This document shows positions 1-10,700 of a DNA stretch of 64,000 nucleotides, one piece after another. This stretch comes from Phoronis australis (Eukaryota; Phoronida; Phoronidae): the NCBI GenBank assembly GCA_002633005.1, contig NMRA01000076.1, forward strand, positions 207,284-271,283. The letters run 5' to 3'. Within the stretch, counting starts at the first letter, position 1, and the number at the start of each line of letters is the position of its first letter. Position numbers and translations under genes: made by a program. The notes below the pieces were generated by a model. It was not told the origin of the DNA. It saw only the letters and a list, made by a program, of their open reading frames with translations, and made no database searches.

Positions 1-670
1 GAAGGGATTGGGAATGCACGAAGGGATAGAGTCGATGAGGGAGGTGAGTATCTCATAGGTGATGGGGAGGCGGGTGTCGGAGGAGGGACGTGATTTGGAA
101 ACTCCGCGAAGGAGTCGACGACTGTAGAAGGAAGAGGTAGGGTCAGGGAGGGAGTCGAGCTTATGGACGAAACTGAGAGCCGAAATATAGGAATGTATGG
201 TGGCGGAGGAGAAACCAGAGGAGTAGAGATGGGCGATGTAGGAAGACAGAGTGGGAGAGGACACGGGAAAGGCGGGTCGGAGGGGGGAGTGGGTGGAGTG
301 GAAGGAGGTGAAATGGTGGACAATGCGGGAGTAAGCGCGAAGAGTAGCGGGTGCGAGGGATGAGGAGAGCAGGTGGTCTAGAATGTGAGGAGGGCCGGAG
401 GGATGGGAGTAGGAGTCCGGTCGAGCCACGGAGCCAAAGAGAAGGCGTCCTGAAATTGAAAACGAGAGAGCCTATCAGCGACAAAGTTGGAGGAACCGGG
501 AACATGTTTAGCACGAACAAAGATGTTGAGGAGAAGACACGAGACGACGAGACGGCGGACAAGACGCATAATGTCCCTGTTGACAGAAGAAGATTTGTTG
601 ATAATCTCGACCACGGCGGAATTGTCACACATGAAAAGGAGGCGGTGGTTGGAGAGCTTGTGACCCCGCG
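1..670 (-). mobile_element. 5'-truncated DIRS-type (tyrosine recombinase) retroelement fragment
   Basis: Read on the minus strand from about 670, one frame gives the end of a retroelement RNase H domain: a CDNSAVVEIIN block, then a LVRRLVVSCLLLNI helix, then the HVPGSSNFVADRLSRFQF block typical of DIRS/Ngaro-class RNase H. Downstream, in another frame from about 360 to 1, the translation includes TLRAYSRIVHHFTSF and SSYIAHLYSSGFSSATIHSYISAL pieces, matching the N-terminal SAM-like part of a retroelement tyrosine recombinase. The order RNase H then recombinase is that of DIRS elements. The reverse transcriptase is absent upstream of 670, so the copy is 5'-truncated; the recombinase continues past the left edge. 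The frame change between the two domains may be decay or the overlapping-frame arrangement known in the family. Confidence 0.8.
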
Positions 671-2493
671 ATTTTGTTTAACTATTAGATTATTACTTAC
701 ATTGGACATTCTGTTAGACACACTTTTGAAGTTTTTGAAAGTACTGGTAGACAGGTACGATGGTAGTTTTAACAGCAACCTGCTCAGTGAGTGACTAACA
801 GCGTCGTGAAAGAATGTAAATTTGGTTTTCATATCTGCAACAGATGAGTACTTTAGTTGAACTTCATAAATAAGCAATATTGTTTAACATGTAAGTTGTG
901 ACCATCAGGTCTTCGGACTATCGGCCCTTCGTGCACTGTTGCCTAGGAAAATTCATGTCGGACTCTCGGTCTTTCCGACCAATGACCATTCGGACTACAA
1001 AACCGACTCCCAACTAGTTTTTGTTCTTGTGTGCGCTAAATGGTACAAAACGATCTCAAAGTAGTGCTTTGATCCTGAAGACATTCAGCTTATTTAAGAA
1101 TGTGTCGTCTCAGTGCTGTTTGTACGCCATTCCCACACGGTGAACTCCGAATTATTTCCCATATTGATTTGTGTAGCCGGTGGCACTAGCATAGCGAATG
1201 ATTTACAAGCTGCTTAAAGCAATAAGGTCCAAAGCCACGCTTAGGGTGGTTGCAGCTGTCCAAAACACTGCAGAAAATCGAGTGGGTCAGGTTTGACCAA
1301 TTTTGTGGGCTAAATAGGATGTGGTTGCCACGAATAATATTCTGTTGTTCCTTGAAGTTGTTTTGTCAGCAAATTAGGCCTAAGTCAAGAAATTTGAACT
1401 CGGCTCTTAATTATCTACCTACATACGGAAGTCCCGGCACTTTCAGAGCACATCCTTGTTCGGTGGGGAATTTTTTGCGCGAAAACAGGTACTCTTCAGA
1501 CAAGTGGAAATTGAAAAAAACTTGGTTGGTAATAGCATATTTTAATATATGTTTTTGGAGTCTATATTGTAATAGCGCTTGGATTCTTGTTTTCTGTCTT
1601 GCACCAAGGCAATCGTGAATTTGTGATTTACCTACAAAATGTCCAAAATCGCAATTTTTGGTCATTTCTTTGGCTTCTCAAATTTTTTTTCCGGAGGATG
1701 TAGCAAAGCAAAAAGACATAAATTTGTTGAATTTCCTTATCTTTGAGAAACCTCATCGAATGTGCTTTCTGTAAGTTTGCCTTTTTTCCGGTGTATTGAG
1801 ATATGGTGTAAACAAAGGCTTTTCTTGACCTAGATCAGTGGTGACGTCAAAATCAGTCACTCGAACTGTGGTCCTGGCCCTAAGGTGCAATACACCGTAA
1901 TGATGATAGAAATTAGTAAATCATGTCACCAGTGGATGTGGTTGTGTTTTCTTGTATTTCATCATGCCTATACTGCTTTCCAGCATCTGTTTTAGAGCTT
2001 ATCTGGACAACAAAAATGTCTGGAAAGTAATCGTTTAAAGTATGAAACATCAGCTCAAGTTTTTAAAATTCATTTCTGATGCTTTAACAAAGCACACTGT
2101 GTGCTCATCAAGCGACATTTTATTGCTTCACTGACACAGCCATTTTGAACATCCGGATTGTGTCGTGGTACCCGGTCGGTTACTGCTGACGGGAAGCGAT
2201 TTTCGTGGAATCGATGTCTGTAATTCTCAAGTGGTGCCTCTAAAAAGTAGATGATCATTGTGATGCCGCTTGTGTATTTTCATCGCCTAGCTGACATCAC
2301 CGGTGCCCCTGAGTGTCCTGTTGCTGCTTTGGAAAATATAGGGGGTGTGGCTCAACCTCTGTTGACTCAGATGATGGAGAAAATTCCTGGGACAATAGAT
2401 CAAATCGGCTAACGCGCGCGTGCGATGTCAGGTGATCCGAATTGGGTGTTGAATCGAAACAAAGTCGGGAGTGTGTGTACAGCCAGAACGAAG
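671..2493. other. Intergenic, no gene recognised
   Basis: Open frames here (for example 1250–1618 plus strand) are short, lack domain signatures and show no convincing splice or coding pattern. I see no RNA gene or strong repeat. Confidence 0.5.
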
Positions 2494-2630
2494 ATGCCGC
2501 CGCATTTTTGCTGTTGCGGTGAATGCGGAAAAGTGTAAAGATCTGTCATTTTTCGGACTATCTATCAACAATAAGCCCCTCCTTTCACTATGGATCATAA
2601 AAATGAGAAGAAACCTGACATATTTCAACG

Positions 2631-2802
2631 TGTGAACGTAACAATTTCGTAAAATGTAAGAATTGTTACATTTTATGTCATTGTTACATTTTACGTTGCT
2701 AGGCCTCTCCTAAAATGTAACAAGTTGTTACATTTTATGTAATTGTTACAATTTACGTCGAATGCACATGCGAGAAATGTACCATTGTTACATTTTACGA
2801 AA
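2631..2802 (+). repeat. Left terminal inverted repeat of the 4-kb element
   Basis: It contains at least six forward or reversed GTAAAATGTAAC-like units. It pairs with 6449–6624. The extreme left end appears to have lost about seven bases relative to the right end. Confidence 0.8.
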
Positions 2803-3838
2803 GCGACTTAATATTTCATGAGTTTTCATGGTATTTGTCACTCGGAGGAAAACCGTTGACACACCTAACGCCTTCTTTCTCGGACAGTGTGAATGAAATT
2901 CTATCAAATGTGCCAGGTCGACTTGGCAGTAAAGTCAAAAATGTTCAGCGTACAGTTTCAACTCAAAACGAAAGGAGTTTTACATGATCAGGTAACAAGT
3001 TTTTCATCGTTATTTGGCTAATATTTATCGTATGTCTTCGAGAACGAACGACAGTAACAAAATGTTTCATGAAGAATTTAATTTCGGAAGCCAATTTGAT
3101 AGAAAAAAAGACCAATTTTAGTCCACTATAGTTTATTTCTTAAACACATTGTGATGGAAGGAAATAAAAGCACTTATTTATTTGCCGGCAAGTTGACAGC
3201 CTTTTCCAAAGCAACATAAAAATACTGCCTTTGAGCACAGCGAGCCAATAGTGTAAAAAATTGGCGGTATAGTAAAGTGTGTCATACAGCTTGAACTCTG
3301 AAAGAAAGTTCCCATTATGTCTAACCTGCCTGAAATAGCGGCGGTGACAATAGATGAAACCGTGACGTGTATACGTAAAACTGGGATGCCTAGCTGGGGA
3401 AATAAAAAATACTTTGCAGTCTGAAAGTACATAATCATTTTGCTCAAATCTGGTCAAGGTCGATAACGTAAAGGGACAATAGTCCAAAGAAGCTGACTGG
3501 ACGTGAAGTCACGTGTCTCATGAGGAGCCACTTTTTGTGTTGCAGCTTGCAGATAGTGAAATTTGGCGATTAATCCTTTTCATGCATTGCATTAAAAGCT
3601 CATATTAAACATCACTGACATCCACGTTGGCGGTTTTTGTTCCATGCCATCCACTTTCAATGAAACCTAGTTCAAGTCATTCTGTTAAATCACTGCGTTT
3701 TTCTAAGAATATTGGGGCCCATTCCACGTAAAATCATTGGGTTTTGTATGTCCGTTACCAGCTATTCCAATGACCCGGTGACCGCAGCCGACTAGTCGTT
3801 AGTTGCCAAAACATGTCTGCCTCCAGAGTTCAACTTAA

Positions 3839-3996
3839 AGGCGAAGGCAACCTTTTTCCATGTCATTTTGAGCTAAAATAAGGTTGGTTGGTTATCCTAG
3901 ACATATTTACCACTTAATTACAGCTTTTCGTAATTTTATTAATTACTCGTCCGCTACTCCGGAAGTGACGTTTTAGGAGGCAAGCATTTCGCGCCA
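3839..3996 (+). repeat. Left TIR of Kolobok-like element
   Basis: Pairs with 5351–5508 at about 97% identity; the inner end is the GGAAGTGACGTTTTAGGAGG block. Confidence 0.85.
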
Positions 3997-4103
3997 ATTT
4001 CTTTTCATATAGTCTGACTGTGAGAGCTGGCGAGTCAGTCATTGTTCTACCTCGGTTGTGTTAAGTTCCGTTGTCGTTTGCTTTCATTTACTAGTCAGTC
4101 AAC

Positions 4104-4350
4104 ATGCCACACTGTTGCTGCGTACCGGGATGTACTAATTATCGGCTCACGCGCGCTTTGGGAGTACCTTTGCATCGCTTTCCGATGGATGACACACTTC
4201 GCCGTACTTGGCTCGTTCGTGTGAAGAACGCAGCGTTACCCGTCCACGCAACGTACAAAGCAGTGGAGAATTACCGTGTGTGTGGCACTAAGCACTTTCT
4301 GCCTTCCGATTACGAAAGGGATTTGTACGCTGAACTGTTCGGATGAAGGT
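4104..4350 (+). CDS. THAP domain, N-terminal exon of the Kolobok-like transposase (partial)
   Basis: The frame from ATG 4104 reads MPHCCCVPGCTNY, then LHRFPMDDTLRRTW, then YRVCGTKHFLPSDY. These supply the CxxxxC and later C and H zinc ligands (GT replaces the usual middle residues of C-S-x-H-F), the invariant Trp, and the FP motif of a THAP DNA-binding domain. A frame stop (TGA) falls at 4344–4346, just before AAGGT and the assembly gap. The usual C-terminal AVP-type motif of THAP is not reached, so either a splice donor lies near 4346–4350 or the reading is broken. The start codon fits THAP proteins, which begin MPxxC. Confidence 0.7.
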
Positions 4351-5327
4351 NNNNNNNNNNNNNNNNNNNNNNNNNNNNNNNNNNNNNNNNNNNNNNNNNN
4401 NNNNNNNNNNNNNNNNNNNNNNNNNNNNNNNNNNNNNNNNNNNNNNNNNNNNNNNNNNNNNNNNNNNNNNNNNNNNNNNNNNNNNNNNNNNNNNNNNNNN
4501 NNNNNNNNNNNNNNNNNNNNNNNNNNNNNNNNNNNNNNNNNNNNNNNNNNNNNNNNNNNNNNNNNNNNNNNNNNNNNNNNNNNNNNNNNNNNNNNNNNNN
4601 NNNNNNNNNNNNNNNNNNNNNNNNNNNNNNNNNNNNNNNNNNNNNNNNNNNNNNNNNNNNNNNNNNNNNNNNNNNNNNNNNNNNNNNNNNNNNNNNNNNN
4701 NNNNNNNNNNNNNNNNNNNNNNNNNNNNNNNNNNNNNNNNNNNNNNNNNNNNNNNNNNNNNNNNNNNNNNNNNNNNNNNNNNNNNNNNNNNNNNNNNNNN
4801 NNNNNNNNNNNNNNNNNNNNNNNNNNNNNNNNNNNNNNNNNNNNNNNNNNNNNNNNNNNNNNNNNNNNNNNNNNNNNNNNNNNNNNNNNNNNNNNNNNNN
4901 NNNNNNNNNNNNNNNNNNNNNNNNNNNNNNNNNNNNNNNNNNNNNNNNNNNNNNNNNNNNNNNNNNNNNNNNNNNNNNNNNNNNNNNNNNNNNNNNNNNN
5001 NNNNNNNNNNNNNNNNNNNNNNNNNNNNNNNNNNNNNNNNNNNNNNNNNNNNNNNNNNNNNNNNNNNNNNNNNNNNNNNNNNNNNNNNNNNNNNNNNNNN
5101 NNNNNNNNNNNNNNNNNNNNNNNNNNNNNNNNNNNNNNNNNNNNNNNNNNNNNNNNNNNNNNNNNNNNNNNNNNNNNNNNNNNNNNNNNNNNNNNNNNNN
5201 NNNNNNNNNNNNNNNNNNNNNNNNNNNNNNNNNNNNNNNNNNNNNNNNNNNNNNNNNNNNNNNNNNNNNNNNNNNNNNNNNNNNNNNNNNNNNNNNNNNN
5301 NNNNNNNNNNNNNNNNNNNNNNNNNNN
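4351..5327. other. Assembly gap (977 unknown bases)
   Basis: Run of N. It removes the body of the Kolobok-like element; its true length may differ from the run shown. Confidence 0.99.
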
Positions 5328-5350
5328 GGTAAAGTCAACGCAAAACCAAG

Positions 5351-5508
5351 TGGCGGGAAACGCTTGCCTCCTAAAACGTCACTTCCGGAGTAGCGGACGA
5401 GTAATTTATAAAATTACGAAAAGCTGTAATTAAGTGGAAAATATGTCTAGGATAACCAACCAACCTTATTTTAGCTCAAAATGACATGGGAAAAGGTTGC
5501 CTTCGCCT
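5351..5508 (-). repeat. Right TIR of Kolobok-like element
   Basis: Inverted partner of 3839–3996, followed immediately by TTAA. Confidence 0.85.
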
Positions 5509-6448
5509 TTAACGCAATTTTTCAACTTACACATTATCATGGAACGATCCCCAGTTCTTTGAAAAGGAATGTTTTCAACAAGTGAGAGACAATATTGTGG
5601 TCTGAATTCAGTTCTTTGTGGCAAACTACAGATGAGTATAGTTATATTTACAAAGTTTGCTTGCCGATAGTTCAGAAATAATCAATTTTTGAAGTTGGTG
5701 CACGCCTAAACAAGATTTTAAATCTCAACCTCCTCGTTTCCAAAAACTAGGCCTACTCTCCATTCACAGTTGTCAAGACATTCCTCGCAATATCGTTAAA
5801 GCTGAACATAGGAGCCCCTTTAAAATCCTTTTGGAACAGCACTCGCCGTCCACTATGGAAAGCCCGATGACAACACTGAACCATAAATGAGATGATTTTA
5901 AGATCTTTGAGGACCATGATGTATCAGGACTTTGCTAAACATGTATTGTGTCCTTAATCAATAAATTTTAAAATATCAATAATAATAATAATGGTAACGA
6001 AAACGAAGCGATAACGAGTAATACTAGTGATAGTAGTTAGTAGTGATGGTAATGTGATACTAATAAAAATGATAATAGGTAGCGAAATTAATGTCGTGTC
6101 AGCCCGTCTCATTCCTATAGAAGATGTATACGAAAAGTGCAGCCCAAAAGGGTGTTTTTTTTCACAGAAAAAAAAACTCTCCAAAATGGTGCCATTTCCG
6201 ACAAAACTATATCTAAGGGTAGCTTTCCTGAATTTCTGATACAGAAGTGTGCAAAAATGCGAATTTTTACACAAATTAGTCTCTAAACGGGTCACTTCTT
6301 GTTCGAGCTCACTCTCTAAACGGGTGGGTATTCAAATTTTTCCGGCGGCACTCCTCATCTAAAAATACTCCAGTAGGCCTACCCCCCGGCCGTTGTCAAA
6401 TACCACTTGTTCGTGATTTTGGTCATTTTCTTTGCAATATGACGCGGG

Positions 6449-6624
6449 TTTCGTAAAATGTAACAATGGTACATTTCTCGCATGTGCGTTCGACGTGAAA
6501 TGTAACAACTACGTAAAATGTGACAACTTGTTGCATTTTAGGAGAGCCTTAGCAACGTAAAATGTAACAATGACGTAAAATGTAACAGTTGTTACATTTT
6601 ACGAAATTGTTACATTTTACGGCG
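6449..6624 (-). repeat. Right terminal inverted repeat of the 4-kb element
   Basis: Inverted partner of 2631–2802, with the same subterminal GTAAAATGTAAC units in the same order when reverse-complemented. Confidence 0.8.
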
Positions 6625-7760
6625 TATCAACGCTCATATCAAAATCTGTAGTGTTCACTTCTATCCGCAGGATTTTATCAACCCAGACGTAAAGAAACGA
6701 AGACTAAAAAGCGAAGCAGTAGGCTACCCTCGCGTGAAGTGGAATGGCAAAGTGGACGAAATCGAAGAAGAGTATCAAAAAGCTAAAACGACAACTTTTA
6801 AGTTTGAACAAGCGAAATAAGAGAAAAACGAGGAGACTGAATCAGCAACTAAGGGGAAAGGTGACTCACAGCCGGGAAACAGCTAGTCATCTCTTGTCAA
6901 GAAAAACGCAAACATACAAAGACGATCTGCCAGAGGTGTTGCCAAAGTACTCACAGATTTTCTGTCAAACATTTGAAAAGTAAATGTACAACTGCAAATC
7001 ACTTTATCTGATCCAGCTCTCACGCTGATTTCATGCAATCACTTCAATTTATTATGCCAAATGTAGATAGAAAATAGACCAGTGCCCTTGAAAAGTCTGC
7101 AGTCGGTCTTGATACTGAAAATGGCTTTTCGACGAATGACCCCCTGAGCACCCTGAGAAAGTGTTTGAGGACAATTATGTGGCTAGTTCGAACTAGTCCA
7201 TCGGCTTACAAACTGCCAGTTCATGATGACTAATGGTTTCGATGAAACTGAGAATGGGATTGTCAAACACTGCCGGACCTTTCTGAAAGATACCGGTACT
7301 GTGTGTCGGAAAGTACTGTGAATAACATTTTGATTTCATGGATTTTGATGCTATTTTGGGAAGCTTGAAAATATGGCCTCACAGGAGTGTGGTTTTAAAC
7401 AATGTAAGACAAGATTTTTTGGAATAATACCAATAACGTTATACGAATACAGGTTCCCAGTTCTTTGCAAAAACATTAGCGAAAGTTACAGTAGGCCTAC
7501 ATGTAAATCATACACGACATTCAAGAGTCTGATGGGTGTTGACCCTGATGGAGGTGGTTTGTTTCTTACTTCTTAGTTGTACTAGTGAAACAAGTGCAGC
7601 AATCTACATGATTTTTGCAACAAGAACACGACGAAGACATACCGTGAATAATACGCTTTCAAGGAAGTCACGCATTTCTAAAGATATGCGGGAATTTTCA
7701 CCACTCGTCTTTCTGAGCGGCTTGTACCAGGATCAAAGAGAGCGCGGCGCCGGAATCAGG

Positions 7761-10700
7761 TACAATGGTGATGACCGCACTGGCCGATGCGAGCAAGACC
7801 CAATTAAATGTAATTATCCGACCATAAACTGTATTAGACATCTCTGACTGTACATAATGGCGAATTTTCAAAATGCATTAACCACTAATTTTCGTTATAA
7901 ATGAACACCACGGAAAAAAAGAACCAAGTACTGTTTTCGATTTTTAAAAATCGGTGAACTAACAATCTAAAAACTACAACCAATGGGTACGATTGAAGAT
8001 AAACTACCGCGCGTATTGATATACTCGATGGATATACAAACGCTGGTAAGAGTTCACAATATCACATGGATTCATTTTCTAATCTTCTTTCAATCTCGTT
8101 TAACCAGACTTTTGACCAGGAAACAGTTGTTGTGCCCACTTTTCATTTTTTATTACTGACAAAGAGCTAGAATAGTTCTATAGTCAATGTCACCGAAATT
8201 GTCCAGAGATTCCAAATCTTCAGTTTGATTATCACCATATTTGCACGTTTGTATACATTTTATCATTTGAGTTCTAATAAAGGTTAAACTTTAATGACAC
8301 GTGAAATGTTTAGTGTACCTGTAATGTAGTAAGTTTAGGGATGGGCTCACAATGAACTTAACTAAGTTTAGCTGGCAAACAAAATCTACCACTGTTTTGG
8401 TACTTCAAGTTCAAAACTTAGATAAAAAGTTATCGACCCGTTCCCGGTAAGAACATTACCAGCAATATTGAAACCGTGAACTGCGCATGCGCGAAAGTCA
8501 CTCAGTTAGCCCCCTTCAGGATACATGGGATTCGCAGAAAACACAGCGTGAGGGTCTTATTTATGAATCAATCACATTTGCCGATAGCACATAACATGAA
8601 TAAGCATTTTGTTAAAAACGTGGCCAAGTTTCAGAAAAATTCGAAAAATTTTTATGTTTAACATGGTATGGCCAAAGTTTTGGCTTATTTTGTCGCTTCG
8701 ATCAGTGGAATCGCCGCTAAAAACCCGAAAGTGCATGTGAGAAAACGATAATTTTCGACCAAGCCTTTCATGTGCGGTTAGTTGCCGATAGACCCAACAG
8801 ATGTCAGTATAATCAAGATTAAAATGTAGGAATTTGAAGAAAATTAGACAAAATTTTGTATTTAACATGGGGTCGCCGAAAATTGCCAATTTTGGCCTTT
8901 TGATATCAGTTTATCATCATAGACTATCATTAGTGGGTCTAGTTAAGTCGAAGTTATTGGTTAAATCACTGATAGTATTCACACCAGTATACTAATAAAC
9001 GTTTTCTCTATATATAGCAGTTTGATTCCCATGCTGTAAGTAGTGCGTACAACAGGGATTGGCCCTTGACAGGCCCGGCCCGGCCCATAGTTGTATGGGA
9101 GCTAAAATTCAGCTCTAAACCAAAGTAGCTATGTACATGTATGTGCGGAAAACTCACCTGAGGTGTTTACGATCCACTTCAGGGAAAAAAATCGTTGTAC
9201 CTAACAATAATTTGTTTCCGAGTACTTCGGGCATGGTTTAAAATTGAAAGGGGTCATTACAAGTTAAATTTATGAGAATTGTATTGTTGCATTGGCGAAC
9301 TGAAAACTAGTCGATTGAGGTAGGTAGTGCGAGATAAGGCAACGAGTAAGGACAGCTTTGATTTGCTTAAGAATGGTGACTCATGATATTGGCCAGACAT
9401 CTGTAATAATATGTTTTGTCTTTCCTTTTTAACGGAATATATTTGAACTTTGGTAATTTTGGAACAACCTTCCTGGTGCTTGTCTCCAGTAGACACGCGC
9501 GGAGAGTGAAGCGCTAAGTGGTCCATAAGCGATGACCTAGTTTACGCAGAGAACCTGGCGGATGACCTAGTTTACGAATTGCTGGTAATGAAGAAACAAG
9601 TGGGCAGAAGTATTAAAAATTAAATAAAGAAAGCCAATATGAAACTTATCGTTCCTTTGGGAAGTGGCCCTTTGTGAAGATAAACACAAGTTAACCTTTT
9701 TAGTCATTTTGTAATATTTATAATGTACCAAGTTAAAACTACTCTCCAGAGTTGCAGGCTATAACTCTTGCAAATGTCAGAGAAAACCAAATTGGGGGTA
9801 CTACCAACAACCATTGTTGATACAGTAATGCTAGCAATTACCTTTCCACTTCATTAGCTCAGATCTACTTCAATATAAAGGGCGTGCTGAATAGGCATCG
9901 TAAAAGTTGTCTGGGGCTTAAGGAATCAGAGTGGTCACCAGTGTAAGCGAGAAATTCTCCATATGAACTGGAAAGCGTCATTGCAGAACACAGGAGCCTC
10001 GTTTTGGTGAACTTGTACCCAATTCAAATCACCTGAAAATCTCGTGTCCTGGCATATGAAAATGTATTTCATGCGAGCACCAAGCATAAAAATGGAGGGG
10101 CTCGAATTTTTGAGAATGTGGACCCTTTACTAAGATTCACGTGGTACGTTCAGAGCTATGAATTGTGCATTCGCCGAATTTTGGTAGTTCCTGCCTATGG
10201 ACTTTTGTCTCGTTTTCTACTTTTTTCGGAGTTTTTGTTTCTCTGAGGCGGACCTATTTTTCAGCCACTTCGCCAAATGGGAGGCTCGAACGAGCCCCCT
10301 CTCCTGGTGTGCGCGCATGTATTTGCATTGTAATCAATTCCTTTAAGAACTCAAAAGGTCAAAAATTATGCAAGCACTGTTTTCGTATCTTGGCAAACGC
10401 GTGTCTAATTTTCTAGAGAGAAAAAGTTAGATGTATTTCTAGGTGAGCGAAGAAGAAAGGTGAAATACAATTTGCCACTCGATGAACTACTGGTGCTGAA
10501 AATACATCGTCTTTGCGAGGAATTTATATGCGGTGGCAGTCAGTGCTTGGTATTGCTGCAATACTATATGAAGACTAAGTGTCAAGCCATTGGAAGATAT
10601 TGTCGTCTGCCAGATTCTTTTTGTGAGAAGGGCCCGTCTGCACTGAGAGATGACTTGCAAGCTAGAAGTTATATGAGCAAGGGAGAATTCAGTCGATATG

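Larger units (their letters stand above)
3839..5508 (+). mobile_element. Kolobok-like DNA transposon (TTAA flanks, 158-bp TIRs, THAP exon)
   Basis: The ends are AGGCGAAGGCAACC… and its reverse complement, forming inverted repeats 3839–3996 and 5351–5508. I count about five mismatches in 158 bp (about 97% identity), so the insertion is fairly young. TTAA lies directly outside both ends (3835–3838 and 5509–5512), the target duplication of Kolobok and piggyBac elements. The element encodes a THAP domain, which is known in Kolobok transposases. It sits inside the larger 2631–6624 element. The middle is an assembly gap, so the rest of the transposase cannot be read. A chance 8-bp match, TTCAACTT, also occurs at 3829 and 5521, but it does not abut both ends. 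Confidence 0.75.
2631..6624. mobile_element. ~4-kb DNA transposon with ~175-bp terminal inverted repeats inserted in the THAP gene
   Basis: The outer ends are inverted copies of about 172 and 176 bp, roughly 88–90% identical, built of repeated GTAAAATGTAAC / GTTACATTTTAC units plus a shared CACATGCGAGAAATGTACCA block. Flanking sites are TTTCAACG (2623–2630) and TATCAACG (6625–6632), an 8-bp target duplication with one mismatch. Removing the element rejoins the THAP domain of the interrupted gene. Apart from the nested Kolobok-like insertion, the interior shows no transposase, so this copy is probably non-autonomous. An 8-bp duplication is shared by hAT- and P-type elements; I cannot assign the superfamily. 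Confidence 0.75.
2494..7760 (+). pseudogene. Decayed THAP–HTH–DDE transposase gene, interrupted by a 4-kb insertion
   Basis: The ATG at 2494 opens a THAP (C2CH) zinc finger: MPPHFCCCGECGK, a one-base frameshift, then KDLSFFGL and the invariant Trp in LLSLWIIKMRRN. The reading is cut at about 2630 and resumes at 6625 with INAHIKICSVHFYPQDF and NPDVKKRRLKSEAV, the second half of the THAP fold. A basic coiled coil follows from 6744 in a shifted frame. Around 7300 the translation gives VSESTVNNILISWILMLFW, matching the HTH_Tnp_4 helix-turn-helix. Around 7500–7570 comes SYTTFKSLMGVDPDGGG, matching the start of DDE_Tnp_4. Traces such as KDMREFSPLV reach about 7750. Stops and frameshifts show it is dead. 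It is related to the Harbinger/IS4-like transposase families; the exact superfamily is not settled. Confidence 0.75.

Noticed and set aside
4276-5433. Long open frames across 4351–5327 on both strands
   Set aside because: They consist of unknown bases in the assembly gap.
3829-5528. 8-bp TTCAACTT pair as target duplication of the inner element
   Set aside because: The right copy lies 12 bases beyond the TIR end; the symmetric TTAA directly abutting both ends is the simpler explanation.
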